Notes: generated by a model not told the origin, from the letters alone. DNA of 64,000 nucleotides from Eonycteris spelaea (GCA_003508835.1 PUFA01000014.1:4408501-4472500), one strand, 5' to 3'. Positions 32,276-44,015 are shown, counted from the stretch's first letter. Numbers and translations are program-made.

Positions 32276-33375
32276 TGTGCTCCTTGGTCACCCGCAGACC
32301 AAGTATTGCAATCCAAATAAAAAACTTAGAGGTTAGTATAAAATCACTAGCATAATGCTTGAAAAACATGATAGAGGCTCCTTGACTTTCTTTGAACTCT
32401 CTTCACTAAATCCTTCAACAAATATTTTTAAGTGAAGGAAAAAAGTAGGAAACAAAGCTTGGAACACGAACTACTCTGGCTTTGATGACAAAATCACTAC
32501 TTGACCTTGAGCGGGTCATTTTTTTTTCTAATTTGATCCCAATCAAATAAAGTATTTGTACTTAATAATGTCAACAGTACACACATCTCTGACTATCTTA
32601 TATTATGGGAAAGCAGATTGCAAAAAAAAAAAAAAACCAAGAACAAAAACAAAAAAAGATTCAGGATACTCTCTTATTGCCTTAGACTGAATAGAATACT
32701 CAGGCAGCATTGCTAACAGCTGATCGATGCTCAGAACTCACTAATATTCATTTTTAAATAACTAAAGGATTTAATGAATTAATTATCTATTATTGTATTT
32801 TTCCTTGGGTTTGGTTTTCAAGGAATTTGTATTTCTGTGGATGCATTGTACAAATCCTACACATGTCCTACTCTCTAAGACCTTGGGCGATGCAAATTGC
32901 TGGTATCAGGATGCCATTAGAACAAAGCAAGATAAGTTTTACAAAGGGGCCCAGAATTAACAGCACATATCAGTGAGTGACAGCTTGGCTCAGCCAAGGC
33001 AGAAGGGTGAGTGTCAGGAGCGCTATCATGAATCACAGACTCCAGAAGAGTTGATGCCTTTTTATTATGTCTTTTATGTACAGTCAAATCTCTTCTTCCT
33101 TTAAAGGCAAGGATGTCGCGAATGTTACTTTTTTCTTAAATACTGTGAAGGAGAAATGAATCCGCATGGTCTAGGACTTTACTGGAAAAGTCTTTTGAAT
33201 GGCCGGATACCGACCTGGCTATCACATCCAGCATTGTTTTCTCAGTACTATGCACCATAATTTCTTTTTATTAGAAAATGTTCGTTTCTATAACGCATAC
33301 CATCCTGATCTTAGTTATATATTTGACTCCTCTCTCTGATCTTAGGTGACTCCTCTCTCTGATCTTAGGTATTGA
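32276..33375. other. Single-copy AT-rich sequence
   Basis: Holds an A-rich tract at 32622-32658 and the 23-base tandem duplication at 33324-33369. No gene recognised. Confidence 0.45.
33324..33369 (+). repeat. Exact tandem duplication, 2 x 23 bp
   Basis: The 23-base unit beginning TGACTCCTCTCTCTGATC and ending TTAGG occurs twice head to tail with no difference. Perfect identity suggests a recent event. Confidence 0.95.
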
Positions 33376-33379
33376 TAAT

Positions 33380-33660
33380 AATATCTTCGATTTCTATTAA
33401 TTCAATTAATCAGTACTTAATCAAGACTTGTGAATCAAGGGCACGGTTCAGTGCATACAGAAGACATGTTCTAAGTGTCTGGCTGTCCTGGACACCAGAG
33501 ACACAGTGGTCAACAAGCACTCAATCTCTTGACCTTGAGGGCTTCTCCCGCTAGCAGGGAGGGCAAGTATGTAGAAAGCAAATGACATTTCATGTGATAA
33601 GCGCTATGTAAAAATAGCACGCAGTGAACCCAATTAATTGGCCTAAGCAAATCACATGGA
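33380..33660 (-). repeat. L2 3' end, antisense, worn
   Basis: GTTCAGTGCATACAGAAGAC, AGACACAGTGGTCAACAAGC and ATGTGATAAGCGCTATGTAA follow antisense L2 order (GTGCCAGGC, GCAGTGAACAAAAC, GATAAGTGCTATGGA). Confidence 0.6.
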
Positions 33661-34390
33661 CAAGGCTGACATCCAGGCCTGGGTTTGGTCAATGCCCCAC
33701 GTGGAGTGGCCCGATAAGGAGTGGCACTGAATATTGTGAAAATTAATGCCAACCTATCACTGAGGAAAAGGCCTGTGGTTTATTAGGGCTACGGCATCAA
33801 GTAAGATGGAGGATCAATGAGAATGCAACTTGTTATTAAGGCAGAAAATAGATCAGGGGGTACTTGATAGTACAACCAAGCTTGGACTTGATTCTATGAA
33901 CAATCATAAAATTGGTAGGTTTTTTGCAGTCAGATTTCCAGGGTAAACACACGCTCCTGTGTTTGTTGTGGAAAACAGTTTGTAAGCAAAGCACTGCAGG
34001 CAGGAGCAGAGGAAGAGAGTGCTTCTGAAGAGGGCGGGTGAGCTCGGGAGGCGGGACAGGGATGGAGAGCAAGCAAAGAGCTTGCAGAGGCGGCCTGCAC
34101 TGCCCTGTGTGGACGAGATCCACTCCCCCCCCCCCCGCCACCTCAGAGGACGCAGTTCCTTTTCTTTCCTCCATGAAGCAATATGTTTACACGAATAGGA
34201 TGTCTGCTTTACTTGCAAAGTGCACCAGAGGAGGAGATGATTAACGCTTGGCGTCAGGCTCTGTGAGGCCCCGAAGGTTGGAGAGAGTCTCTGTCTGCCT
34301 TGCTGAAGTTCTCCCAGGTACAGCGCTGACAACGAGAGACAAGAAACCACAGCCCGATTTGCTGTGTGATCTACAGGCTGCAGGAGTGAC
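33661..34390. other. Single-copy sequence, no gene seen
   Basis: A C12 run lies at 34125-34136. A 197-codon minus-strand frame (33904-34497) has no recognisable domain. Confidence 0.4.
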
Positions 34391-34394
34391 TCGC

Positions 34395-34535
34395 TTTTCC
34401 GCACAGCACTTTCCAATTCGCTAAGTGGAACCGGAAACTGGAGGCTTTGGAATTTAGTTCCCATCTGGCTGCTCACAAGCCAGTAGACCTGGGGCAACTT
34501 ACTTCATCTCCCTGAGCCAATTTCCTTATCTATTA
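34395..34535 (+). repeat. MIR, sense
   Basis: TTTGGAATTTAGTTCCCATC, GACCTGGGGCAACTTACTTC and TCTCCCTGAGCCAATTTCCT match the sense MIR 5' part and core. Confidence 0.75.
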
Positions 34536-34584
34536 GGAAGGAAGGAAAGAGGGAGGGACAGAGGAAAATAAAGAAGAAAGGTAG

Positions 34585-34975
34585 GTATATTCTCCAGAGA
34601 AACAGTCCAACTGGAGAGAGACAGAGGTTTATTTTAAGGAATTGGCTTACGTGATTATGGAGGTTTGGCAAATCCAGAATCTGATGAAGTGGGCCAGAGA
34701 CTCAGGGAAGAGTTGCAATTCGATTTCAAAGGCAATCTGTTGCAGAATTCCTTCTCGTTCAGGGGAGGTCAGTCTTGTTCCATCCAGGCCTGTCAACTAA
34801 TTGGATGAGTCTCATCTACATTACGGAGGACAATCTACTTCACTCCAAGTTCAACCATGTAAATGTTAGTCTCATCCCAAACCACCCTCGTAGAAATATC
34901 CAGAATACTATTTCACCAAATATCTGGATAATGTGGTACAGCCACGTTGACACACAAACTTAACCTTCGCAGGAG
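34585..34975 (-). mobile_element. ERVL LTR, MLT2-like, antisense
   Basis: Plus-strand order TTCTCCAGAGAAACAG, TTTATTTTAAGGAATTGGCT, ACGTGATTATGGAGGTTTGG, CTAATTGGATGAGTCTCATC, GTAAATGTTAGTCTCATCCC and GCCACGTTGACACACAAACT is the antisense of an MLT2-type long terminal repeat. It appears solitary; no internal region is seen. Purine-rich low-complexity DNA flanks it on both sides (34537-34582 and 34976-35025). Confidence 0.85.
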
Positions 34976-35059
34976 GAAAAGGACAGAGAAAGAAAGACAA
35001 GGAAAAGAGAAATAAGAAAAAAAGTGATCTCTATGTTAGAGGCTGCTGCTGCTTATTGT

Positions 35060-35090
35060 TGTGCTTATTATATTATTATTATTATTTTTA
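35060..35090 (+). repeat. TTA-rich microsatellite-like tract
   Basis: TTATTATATTATTATTATTA type repeat, 31 bases. Confidence 0.8.
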
Positions 35091-35260
35091 ATCTGTTTAT
35101 CCTTATTTTACAGATGACAAAATTGAGATTTGAAGATTTTAAGTCCCCTGACCAAAGACACTCAGGCTCTCTTTCTCCTCTCTGTCCTATCGAGGCCACC
35201 CAATCAATCATTAGATACGCTCGCCCATTCATCAGCCCATGTCTGATTCTGAGATGGACA
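35090..35260 (-). repeat. MIR, antisense
   Basis: TTATCCTTATTTTACAGATG ACAAAATTGAGA followed by AAGTCCCCTGACCAAAGACA match the antisense MIR core. Confidence 0.75.
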
Positions 35261-35489
35261 GAAGACTCAGGTTTTGCACGCCACTGACTTTCTTCCCCGC
35301 TCAGCGAGACCAATCAGAATGATCAGCTGAGAGTACAATTGAATTCATTTATAAACAACAGAAACAAAAGCCGACCTAGTTTAAGCTATTGCATTGGGTC
35401 CCAGAGCTTTCGTCTGCATCAGGGGAGCTGAGGGCACCAACGAGCTTTGTTCCATGCGACATCATCAATCTCTTTGCTGATTTAACAGG

Positions 35490-35600
35490 ACATGATGAAC
35501 ATATAGTAAATATCCTATACGCTTACCACAGTGCTAGGTTTTGGAGGGACCCAGGGAAGTGAGAAAACAACATGGATTGGTTCTTAAATTTCTGGCATCT
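35490..35600 (-). repeat. L2 3' end, antisense, short
   Basis: CACAGTGCTAGGTTTTGGAG GGACCCAGGGAAGTGAGAAAACA resembles the antisense L2 box (CACTGTGCTAGGCGCTGGGG). Confidence 0.5.
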
Positions 35601-36120
35601 TGTGCACATGTGTGACTTAATTTTGTTATTTTATTTTGAGCTGGGAGATATCAGCCTTCCTGGTTTTGTGTATTTATTTGTTTTAACTGATCAACGGGTG
35701 TAAGAGGCAGGATGTTGCAGTCCTGCCTCAAAATTACAAGATGAGAAACCGAAATCAACAGAAGAGTTGAGTTGCTGCCTGGGCAAGCCATGAGGAGGGG
35801 GAGGTGCGGGAGGGTCACACAGGTAAGTACTCAGGAACGAGGCGAGGCGAGACGGGGAAGGATGCGGCACTATGCATAAAGACGATGCCATGAGGACTAG
35901 CCCCTCTGCGGGCCAGAGGGTCCAGAGGGGGAGCCCGTTTGTACAGCTCACGAGTAGCAAAGCCACATCAGAAGGTCTGCGGATGCCAGTGTGATGGGCT
36001 CCGCGCCCCTCCCGCCCTCCCTGGGGCTTCTGCCCTGCACAGCTCCCGCCCTGGGGCTGGCTATCCACTGAACACAGCAGGGCAGAGCTGTGTCATGAGA
36101 TGAGCTTTGAGTCAGGGGAA
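35601..36120. other. Single-copy sequence, no gene seen
   Basis: No repeat or gene recognised. Confidence 0.4.
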
Positions 36121-36124
36121 AAAA

Positions 36125-36260
36125 GAGAGGGAGAAAGAGAAAAGGCCTTTGGTCCCAGTGCTGCCATACATTCGCTGTGTGGTCTTCGGCAAGCGACTTG
36201 CCCAGTCTCTGAAGTGGGGACAAGAACGCGGACTTCACAAGGCTTGCCCTGCCGAGATGC
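36125..36260 (+). repeat. MIR, sense
   Basis: CTTTGGTCCCAGTGCTGCCA, GCTGTGTGGTCTTCGGCAAG and CCCAGTCTCTGAAGTGGGGA follow sense MIR. Confidence 0.75.
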
Positions 36261-38590
36261 ACGTGACTGTGCCTGAGGCGCTCAGCCCCAGCCCCAGCGC
36301 GTCTTAGGTTCTCCAGATGGGGCGCTTATGCTTGGGCCTTTCTCACTCCCGTTATGCACAGTATTACGCACAAGGAGCTGTGGAAATGAAATCCCGCTTC
36401 GCTAAGCATTCAGCTATCGTCTTTCTCTCTGGACAAAGCCATCCTCTTCTGATGTGAGATTCGCAAAGCGGCTATCCCGAGAGGGACTCCCTGTAGAATC
36501 CTTCGATGGGTGCCTCTCTCTTGCACACACAGAGTTATTGGAGCTGTCACGTGACGTAGCCAGCCTTGCAGGCAGCCCCAAACCTCCGACACCTGATGGC
36601 AGTGGTCGCCCATAGCAGCGGTGAGGACAGGGAGCTGTGAGGATGGACGTCCCTTACGCCGTCTGGCTTTAGTGTTGTTCGTGAACTCTTTCCGTCTCTG
36701 TGTATATGCACATGTGATGGAGGGCATAGCTGGAAGTGGGGAAGTCGTGCGGGGAGTAACCGGAGAGGTTCCTGCTGATGTGCGACCTCCTAAAACATAG
36801 CCCGGCCGGGAACCTTCTTTTGTCCACTTCTTTGCAAATGCGCGTGTGGGTCTTGGCGACCCCAGCTTCACATCTCGCTCCAGGCCACACTACTCTGTTT
36901 CTAGGAAGGGTTCCAATGTCCTCTGGGGCTGCAGGACTGTGAAGTCGGAGAGCAGCAAGGCCGAGAGAGGAGGCTGTGGGATCACACAGAAATTTCCTCC
37001 ACGGAGAGACCAAAGTCACGATAATTAAAACGGACTCAAGGGAGTTTGCAGTGGGAGCTGGGATGATCCGGGATTTAGCATCTCTGTATAAAGAGAGCCA
37101 ATAATGAGGGCTCTGTGTCGTGGGCCACCCATCCACGGAGCCCGTGGGGATGTATCAGGAGCTTGTCCCAGTGGCATAGCTTTAGGGACGCCCCATGCCT
37201 GTCAGTGGCTCAGGCCTCACTCAGTACTTTCATCCAACAGGTGGGGACAGTTTTGATCCTGCCGGGTTACCCTAAGGAATGGATCACTGCAATGTAGAAA
37301 ATGCCGGGCGCAACACGTGGCTTCTCGTGGTACTTGACAAATGCAACCTCTGTCCCTTTAAGAGGCCACACTGTGATGGCACGGTGTACGTCACCTGAGA
37401 GCCAGAGAAAATTTCCCGGCCTCCTCTCTTGCTCACCCTACATGGGTGGGTCCCATCGGTTCCCTTCCAGACTTCTGCCGCTTCCTGGCTACGTGAGGAC
37501 ACAGGTGAGTCCTCATGTCTTCTGAGTCATGTCCTGGTTCGCAAACGAAGCTAAGGAGACCCCGTCCTGCAGGCTGAAGCTTCCTGAGGACTGGACGTGA
37601 TGACCCGCGTGCTGCCCTCTCCCCTGCAGTGAGGGTCACTCACCTCGGTAGGGCCAGCGTTCCAGCAATGACATTGTATCTAAAACTGGGAAGCAGCCTT
37701 CAGGGAACCTCCCATGCCCGGTCCTGGTGGTGGCTGAGAGTGGAGACAGAGAAAGCCACCAAGGTTGCTTAACCCAACACGGCAATCCACACGAGTCACG
37801 CCACATCTGAGGACTGCTGGAGCGAATCCGAACGATTTGAAATCACTTCTTTTTCATAAAGCTCTGATAGTACTCTTGGATTGACATTGTACTTCCCTTA
37901 TTAAAAGAACAAAAAACTATGTACGTTAAAGGAAAATAAAAGAAAATTATAAAGCCAATGTCTTATGATCGTCAAGAAAATAAAGATGGGTGGACTCAAG
38001 CCCCTGGCCAAATGCGGGAGTCCTCCTGTGTCCTCTGACCTTCCGGGGCCTGACCTTGCCCTCCGGCTCCTGTGGACAGGCCTCTTCCGGCACCTCCTTC
38101 GGAAATCTCAGCGCCCTGAGGACATGCTGAGGGGACTCTGGCGGGCGCTCCTGCCTTTCCCCACTTCTCAGCCCCAGGACAGAACAGGGCGCTGTTTTGT
38201 CATAGAGAACGCAATGCAGGAACTCGGCCTGGTGCCCAGCATTTGGACCATCCCACTAAGAAAAGCCACTGTGGGGTGTAGCCTGCTTTCGCTCGCCCCT
38301 CTGTCATCAGAAGGTTGACATCAGACCCATGGGCATGTGCGGTCTCGGGGGATGCCTTCCCAGAATCTGGTCCATGGCTGTGACCGAAGCACCAAGTCTG
38401 TGGCCCTCTGAGGTCCCCGTGGGCCCCCCACCTTTCTGCAGGCTCTGAAATACCCTTCTTGGCCCTCTGTTCACACACCCCGTCACCACCACCTTTTTGC
38501 TTCGGGGACCCTGTCATATTTTCTTCTAACACCTGGATCCACATGGATGCGGAAGGTGTCCATGCCCCCCGCCCCGAACTCCCTTTCTTC
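36261..38590. other. Single-copy GC-moderate stretch with a CLEAR-type E-box
   Basis: More than 2 kb without a confident repeat. It contains GTCACGTGAC at 36546-36555. Overlapping frames of 60-155 codons show no domain. Parts of 37970-38300 might be very worn L2 but this is not supported. Confidence 0.35.
36546..36555. promoter_or_regulatory. CLEAR/USF-type palindrome GTCACGTGAC
   Basis: A perfect 10-base palindrome, the consensus of TFEB/MITF-family and USF bHLH-zip factors. It overlaps a GACGTAG half-CRE on its right. Motif evidence only. Confidence 0.3.
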
Positions 38591-38594
38591 TTCA

Positions 38595-38725
38595 AGCACA
38601 TACTGATCGCCTACTGTGTGCAGACCCCGTGCTAAGCAACGTGGCCACAAAAAAAGAACCGGCCCCTGTCCGGGCCGTGGAGATATAACTGAGGACTGAA
38701 GTATGTTGCGATGGAGACTCGAGCG
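38595..38725 (-). repeat. L2 3' end, antisense
   Basis: AAGCACATACTGATCGCCTA CTGTGTGCAGACCCCGTGCTAAGCAACGTG, followed by GAACCGGCCCCTGTCC, is the antisense L2 tail region. Confidence 0.7.
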
Positions 38726-39055
38726 ATTCCGCGACGCAGGTGCGGGAGTTTGCAGAAAGGTCGTGAGCAATTGACCGGAAGGCAGAGGTGGAGGGAGAAG
38801 GTCGTGTCAGGCAGAGCAGATGAGGATGTGTATAAATGCACAGAAAAGTTTCCGTAAGGAGGCAGTTATGGTTAAAGTATGTCAAAAAGGATTTTCATTC
38901 TTGGAAAAAGATCAAGTTATCTGTGTAAAGACCAAATATCTGTGCAACGATAGTACTTATTAAATCATCATTCTTCTTATATCCTTTAAATGGATATTAC
39001 CCTTTATTCAAAATGCTCCAAGATCCAAATCCTAATGTTGCATCGTGGGGAAAGA
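38726..39055. other. Single-copy sequence
   Basis: Possibly a continuation of the worn L2 at first, then AT-rich unique sequence. No gene recognised. Confidence 0.35.
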
Positions 39056-39059
39056 ATAA

Positions 39060-39245
39060 ATACATAAACAGGCTAGGAATTAGCTCCACCCCTTGCCGCC
39101 TGTGATTACGGTCAAGTTTACCTCTCTGACTCCATATATTGACCAGCTAAACAGGAAAAACACCAAGGCCTCCCTTGGAGGGCTCCTGTGACGATTCCAG
39201 GAGGTATGCAGGTCAGGCGTAGCACGTGGCACGCGTGGAGGCGGC
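39060..39245 (+). repeat. MIR, sense
   Basis: TAGCTCCACCCCTTGCCGCC TGTGATTACGGTCAAGTTTA, then GGGCTCCTGTGACGATTCCA and GTAGCACGTGGCACG follow sense MIR. Confidence 0.65.
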
Positions 39246-39420
39246 CCTCCCCTTCCTGTGCTGAGCAGGCACGCGGCGTGAACGGGGCCAATGGGACTGC
39301 GCACTGCCATGTACCGGGTGACAGCTGCAAGGCCTCCATCGGCATGCTGCCCGCACCCCGCTCCTTATCATAGAACAGCCAACGACACCGCCTTCTGCAG
39401 CAGTGGCGGCGGCGGCAGCA
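39225..39420. promoter_or_regulatory. CpG-rich patch with a CCAAT box
   Basis: A 200-base patch with roughly 20 CpG and an exact GGCCAATGGG (39286-39295), the NF-Y CCAAT context. A (GGC)4-like stretch lies at 39404-39416. It begins inside the MIR 3' end and continues into repeat-free sequence. It is small for a CpG island. Confidence 0.25.
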
Positions 39421-39940
39421 GCCCTGTTTTCCAAGGAGATTATTCCTCAATTGATTTCACAGTCCTCCCTGGCATATGATACCCCCGGCTATGACAGGCT
39501 CTTATGAAGACATCCAATACCGCGATCAAATGAAACTATAGTGCTTGTATCCAAAGTTGAAATAGGCACTGTTTGGGGAGGTTAGGAAAAAAAAAAAAAT
39601 GGAACCCCCCTCCCCAAATAAAGCTATAATCAGCATGAACTGTAGCCTTTAATTGCCTGAAAGGTGAGATGTATTCTTTAAAATGAAACACTAGACGATC
39701 GTGATCATTCATACGAGAACATCCTCCCATGAAAGCAGACAAGGAAATGCACCCAGGAAAGATAACAAGTTTTAAAATATCGATCGGTAAGAATAACCTG
39801 AGAAGGAAGAAAAATAAGTGTGAATTATAAGCCCTGGTATTTACAGTCATTGATAAACACACACTTCTTTGTCTTCTTGTATTTGAGGGTGAGCTCCTTT
39901 GGATAAACAAATGTGACCCCCTCGGCAACTCTCAAAGGAA
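39421..39940. other. Single-copy stretch, possible conserved block
   Basis: Repeat-free. AT-rich with homeodomain-like words (CAATTGATTTCA, TTTAATTGCC). No gene recognised. Confidence 0.4.
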
Positions 39941-39944
39941 AGTA

Positions 39945-40065
39945 TGATATTATCGACATTTTATAGAAAGGAAAGCCGAGGCTCGAAAAGGAGAACTGAC
40001 TTGACGAAAATCATCCTGGTGATCAGAGCTGCTCCAAATTCAAGGTCTAGTTGACTCCATATTTG
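39945..40065 (-). repeat. MIR, antisense
   Basis: CGACATTTTATAGAAAGGAA AGCCGAGGCTCGAAA, then AATCATCCTGGTGATCAGAG, then CAAGGTCTAGTTGACTCCAT match antisense MIR. Confidence 0.75.
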
Positions 40066-40139
40066 GTATTCACTCCACTGCCGACCCCAGATTTTAGAGA
40101 GAGTCTGCTCAGTCTGTTCTCCCAAATACGTGCATGCTC

Positions 40140-40330
40140 AAATGCTGGGATTAGTGTACGGGGTGTCAGTTATGTGCCAGACGGATATTTCTATTTTTTT
40201 TTCTCATTTAATCTTCACAAGAGCCAGTGTACCTACAGATACTGTCCCTGTTTTATAGATGAAGAAATTTCAGCTCCCAAGAGGTACATTTAGCTACTGC
40301 ATGCAGAACACAAACCTCTGTATTTATTCT
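40140..40330 (-). repeat. MIR, antisense
   Basis: CAGTTATGTGCCAGACGGAT, TCATTTAATCTTCACAAGAG and GTTTTATAGATGAAGAAATT give the antisense MIR 3' block and core. Confidence 0.75.
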
Positions 40331-40359
40331 TCCTTCTGCTGAAGATGCTCTGTGCCTGT

Positions 40360-40650
40360 ATGTCTCCCTAGATGCTACCTTTCCAGCCTCAGGTCACAAG
40401 TCTAAAGATACTGCCTCAGAGGTGAGGAGCGTGGACCACCTGGACCATTCCCATTAAGGCAGCCCGTCTCTCTACCAAGTTACTTTATCTTCCCAGTCTC
40501 GTCAGTGTATCACATCTTCCTCTCATTTATGGGTTTGTCTCCCCTCACTAGAATCAAGTCTCCATCCAGATGAGGACTCTGTCTCATTCGCTGCTCTCTC
40601 CCTGGCATCTGGACAGTGCTGGCTGCGCCAGTGGGGTTTGATGAATACCC
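40360..40650 (+). repeat. L2 3' end, sense
   Basis: TACCTTTCCAGCCTCAGGTC, ACTAGAATCAAGTCTCCATC CAGATGAGGACTCTGTCTCA and CTCCCTGGCATCTGGACAGT follow sense L2 to its tail. Confidence 0.65.
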
Positions 40651-42105
40651 ACAGACTGCCCGCCTCGACTCCAGGCGACTTTTTCTTCCTCAGGCCTCAC
40701 TTTGTGTCTCCTAAGCTTCAAGGACCTGTCTGCTGTCAGGGACCTGAAGCGGATGCAAAGTCAATACTTCTACCGCTTAGACACAGAGGGAAATTGCCGT
40801 GATTTGCAAATCCTCTGACGATGAAAATTATGACTTGCTCATCCCATTGTCTAACCGCCCTGCCAGGAAATTCTTCTACAAATCTGACCTAAATTTGTCC
40901 AGCTGTGCCTGAAACCTACTTGGTCCTGGGTGGTCCTCAGCGGGGGCAGCTGGTGAAAGAATCTTTGTGTCAAATGACACAACACCCCACCAGACTTCTC
41001 CATGAGAGGGGGATGGGGCTTTATTAAAGCACGGTTACAGCCTGAGCGAGTTGGCAGACCCCAGGGAGACAGCCAGGGTGCAGGAGGCGAGGCCCCAGAG
41101 AAGGTGTGCACTTACATTCCAGCCCTTTACCTACCTGCTGGGTGACGGGGCCAAACATTTAACCCCCAGGAGGTTCAATTCGTCATCAGAGATGCGCATG
41201 ACCTCTGTCTTACAGGTGTGTGAGATGATGCTGGTGAGCTGTTGTCTGTCTGTTCGTTTCTTCACTTATTTAGAAAATTCTACCAACTCGTAAGAGTTAT
41301 GAGTCCAGAAAAAGGAAAACGTCCAGCGTGGGCTCACAGAGCAAATGAACAGTAGCGTTCATAACGCCTCTTTCATTAAAGCCACGGCTTGACTTTCGTA
41401 ATCCTCCCAAATGCCTCGCTCAGCTTGGAAGCTCCCTTTGACATTTTTAAGACAATAAGGGGAAAGGTTTTTGTGAGAGAGAAAGCCCCAAAGCAATACT
41501 GTTTTAAGCCCCGGGATGTGCTCCCAGGGGAGACTGCAGGCCTCGCGGCTCCCTGGCTGACACGTGTTTGGCTCTCACAGCTCCGAACAGCCCCGTCTCC
41601 TTGCCCTGAACCTGCTTAAAGCCACCTCGTCCCCGTCGGTCCCACGCCGACGGCCTGGGAGCTGACAGTGTGAAGAAGCGGCGATGGCCCAAGCTGCACA
41701 CGTGGCTGTCTCGGCCTCCGTCGTGGGTCTACGTGGTCGTTTCTGACGTCTCCCAGCCAAGCCAAGCCAGCTGTGACTGGTATTATCACGGTGTCCACCT
41801 GAAATCAGCTCTATTTTTTTTTTTTCAAAATTTTACCTGCAGGCGTGAGGCACAGCACAAATTCCCAGTGCCAGATGGCACCTTAGCGTGACATGCAGAC
41901 GTGGAAGCCGAAAGGCACCAAAGGCGAGGAGTCTGGCCCATTGATCTGTGACTGTCTAGGGCTAGAGCCTAGGCCCCCGGCGCCCAGCGCTGTGTCCTCC
42001 CCACAGCACTGCCCTCGGGCCCAGCAATGACCCCTACTCAGCGAATCGCGCAGCATGTGAACATTTCCCTGCTCCCTGTCAGTTTGGAATCATGAAATTC
42101 TGGAA
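40651..42105. other. Single-copy sequence with a CpG-rich patch
   Basis: No repeat recognised. The part 41540-41760 is locally rich in CpG. Overlapping frames of 60-76 codons have no domain. Confidence 0.4.
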
Positions 42106-42109
42106 CCCT

Positions 42110-42410
42110 TGGATTCTAGTCATCGGCATGGCACCTCCCTATACCCCAGTTTGTCCCATGTTGCCACACCCCTGCAGCGAGACACATGGGCTCTGAGACA
42201 GACCAACAAAGTGTGTAACCTGGGCGCGACACTCACTAGGGCTGTGTCCTTGGGGGGACTTCTCCGTCTCATTTCCCATCTGCGCCGTAGCAACAGTAAA
42301 ACCTAAGTGGCCTCACACGGTTGATGAATGGAGTGAGCTATTAGATGTTCATTGCTTAAAATGCCTGGCTCTTAGGAAGCCCTGAGGAAACGTTAGCTAC
42401 TATTTTATGA
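42110..42410 (+). repeat. MIR, sense
   Basis: TGTGTAACCTGGGCGCGACA CTCACTAGGGCTGTGTCCTTG, CTTCTCCGTCTCATTTCCCA TCTGCGCC, then AAAATGCCTGGCTCTTAGGA AGCCCT follow sense MIR from core to 3' end. Confidence 0.7.
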
Positions 42411-42559
42411 TTTCGATGTGATAGATCAGGAAGCCGAGATGCCCAGGTGTAGCGTCGGGGAAGAAGTCACGAAAAAAAAAAAGCACGTGTGAGCATCAGC
42501 CTTTCCTGACTTTTGGTGCAATGCCCTTTCCTCCACATGGGTTAAATTAATAGAATCAC

Positions 42560-42705
42560 AAAGTATAAAAGATATAAAGGGCTTAGACTTCCTCTTTGGT
42601 CCTGTTTCTCCGTGACACAGTGAGAAACTGAGACCCAGGCTCTGTACCGGGGGGACAATGAGAAGTGGAGAGTTCCAGGCCCTGCTCCGAACCTGTGGCA
42701 CTCTC
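42560..42705 (-). repeat. MIR-like, antisense
   Basis: GTGACACAGTGAGAAACTGA GACCCAGGCTC then TTCCAGGCCCTGCTCCGAAC resemble antisense MIR. Confidence 0.45.
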
Positions 42706-43810
42706 AGAGGCGACGACCTGAATTTTTATTTTTTTAACGGTTATTCTCATGCAGCCAGATCAAAGCAGATGTGTGCATTGGTGTTTGAGAGTCCGTGAAT
42801 TAGAGCATTGCGGTCCGGCCTGGGTAGAACGCTCCGGTTGGTTGATTGGACCCGTATCTCTAGGCCGGTGATCTACGGAGGATTTCCTGTCACCTCTCTT
42901 ACACATGAACTTACCTGGGTATGTATTATAGACTCGAGCGACCGCACTCAGAGTATCGCGCTCATTATTGAACTGATGCAAAAAGTACAAACATGTCTAA
43001 ATGGAGGAGGTAGAAGAGAAGCACAAATACAAGTCCCCACACAGCTTTCCCATCACCTCGGGCATCTTGAGTGCCGCCTGGGTGAGCACGCCACGTGCTC
43101 TGGAGCACGGCTCTACGGACCAAGGTCTTGTCTGTCGCAGGCGCCAAGGGCGTGTGATCACACACCGTTGCCCAGCCTTCTGTCCTCTTCTGCCATTTAC
43201 GACTGCACGGTCAGGAAGGGGAGCCTGGTGTAGGACCGCCGACTTTACGGGCTTCCCAAACTGAAGGAACCGCCGAACTGATCATGGGGTCCAACGCATG
43301 TTGGGGAAACTCCCTAGATGTCTCCTTCATGCCCTACAAATCCCATTAGTCGTGTCTACTATTGGGGGGTCACTGTGTGTAGAGAGGTCATACGCACGGA
43401 TGTGGCTCTTCCTGCTTTCTCCATGTCTAGCTAGAGAGGTCACCTGACCTAAGGATAGGTGGTCTCCAGATGGTACCTTTCTCCCTTTCTTCTCTGACTC
43501 TAGATATGCAGATTTGGGCTCAAAGACATAAAAATACACATCTTAGGCCACAGGCTTACTTGTGACTAGAATCTGTACCCAGCCCAGCTGACTCTGCACT
43601 CTGTCAGCAGAGCTTTGCTTTGTCCCTCTGTCCTCACAGGAAAGAGGGGTGGCTGGGTCAGACATGGGGCTCCCAGCCCCACCATCAGCCCCTCCCTGGG
43701 CATCACCCAGATGGGTATCTGGACTGCATACTCTGTACTCACCGCAGGTCGGCGTGATGCCAGTAACATTTTCCTAGCATAGTTTCTACCAAGCAACTTA
43801 AATTCCAAAC
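42706..43810. other. Single-copy sequence, no gene seen
   Basis: No repeat or gene recognised; the 141-codon frame at 42808-43233 has no domain. Confidence 0.4.
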
Positions 43811-43814
43811 TCGG

Positions 43815-44015
43815 GTAGTGCAAATTCTGCCAGCTTTGAGTCAGATAATGTGGGTTTCACCACTGAATGCTTGGGTGACCTTGAATAAGTCAATTGATCT
43901 AACTAGGTCCATGTTCGCCTCTGTAAAATGAAGACACTAATAACTGCCCTGCCTACGTCATTTGACTGGGATGCGAGAGGACATTCGCGAAGGTGTTTTG
44001 TAGACTGAAAAAGCC
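43815..44015 (+). repeat. MIR, sense
   Basis: GGTGACCTTGAATAAGTCAA, TTCGCCTCTGTAAAATGAAG and CATTCGCGAAGGTGTTTTGT follow the sense MIR core and 3' part. Confidence 0.8.

Noticed and set aside
33904..34497. 197-codon minus-strand frame
   Set aside because: Runs across a MIR fragment and a poly-C run, so it is not a conserved coding unit.
34585..34975. Possible provirus at the MLT2-like LTR
   Set aside because: No internal gag/pol/env-like sequence or second LTR in the flanks; it is a solitary LTR.
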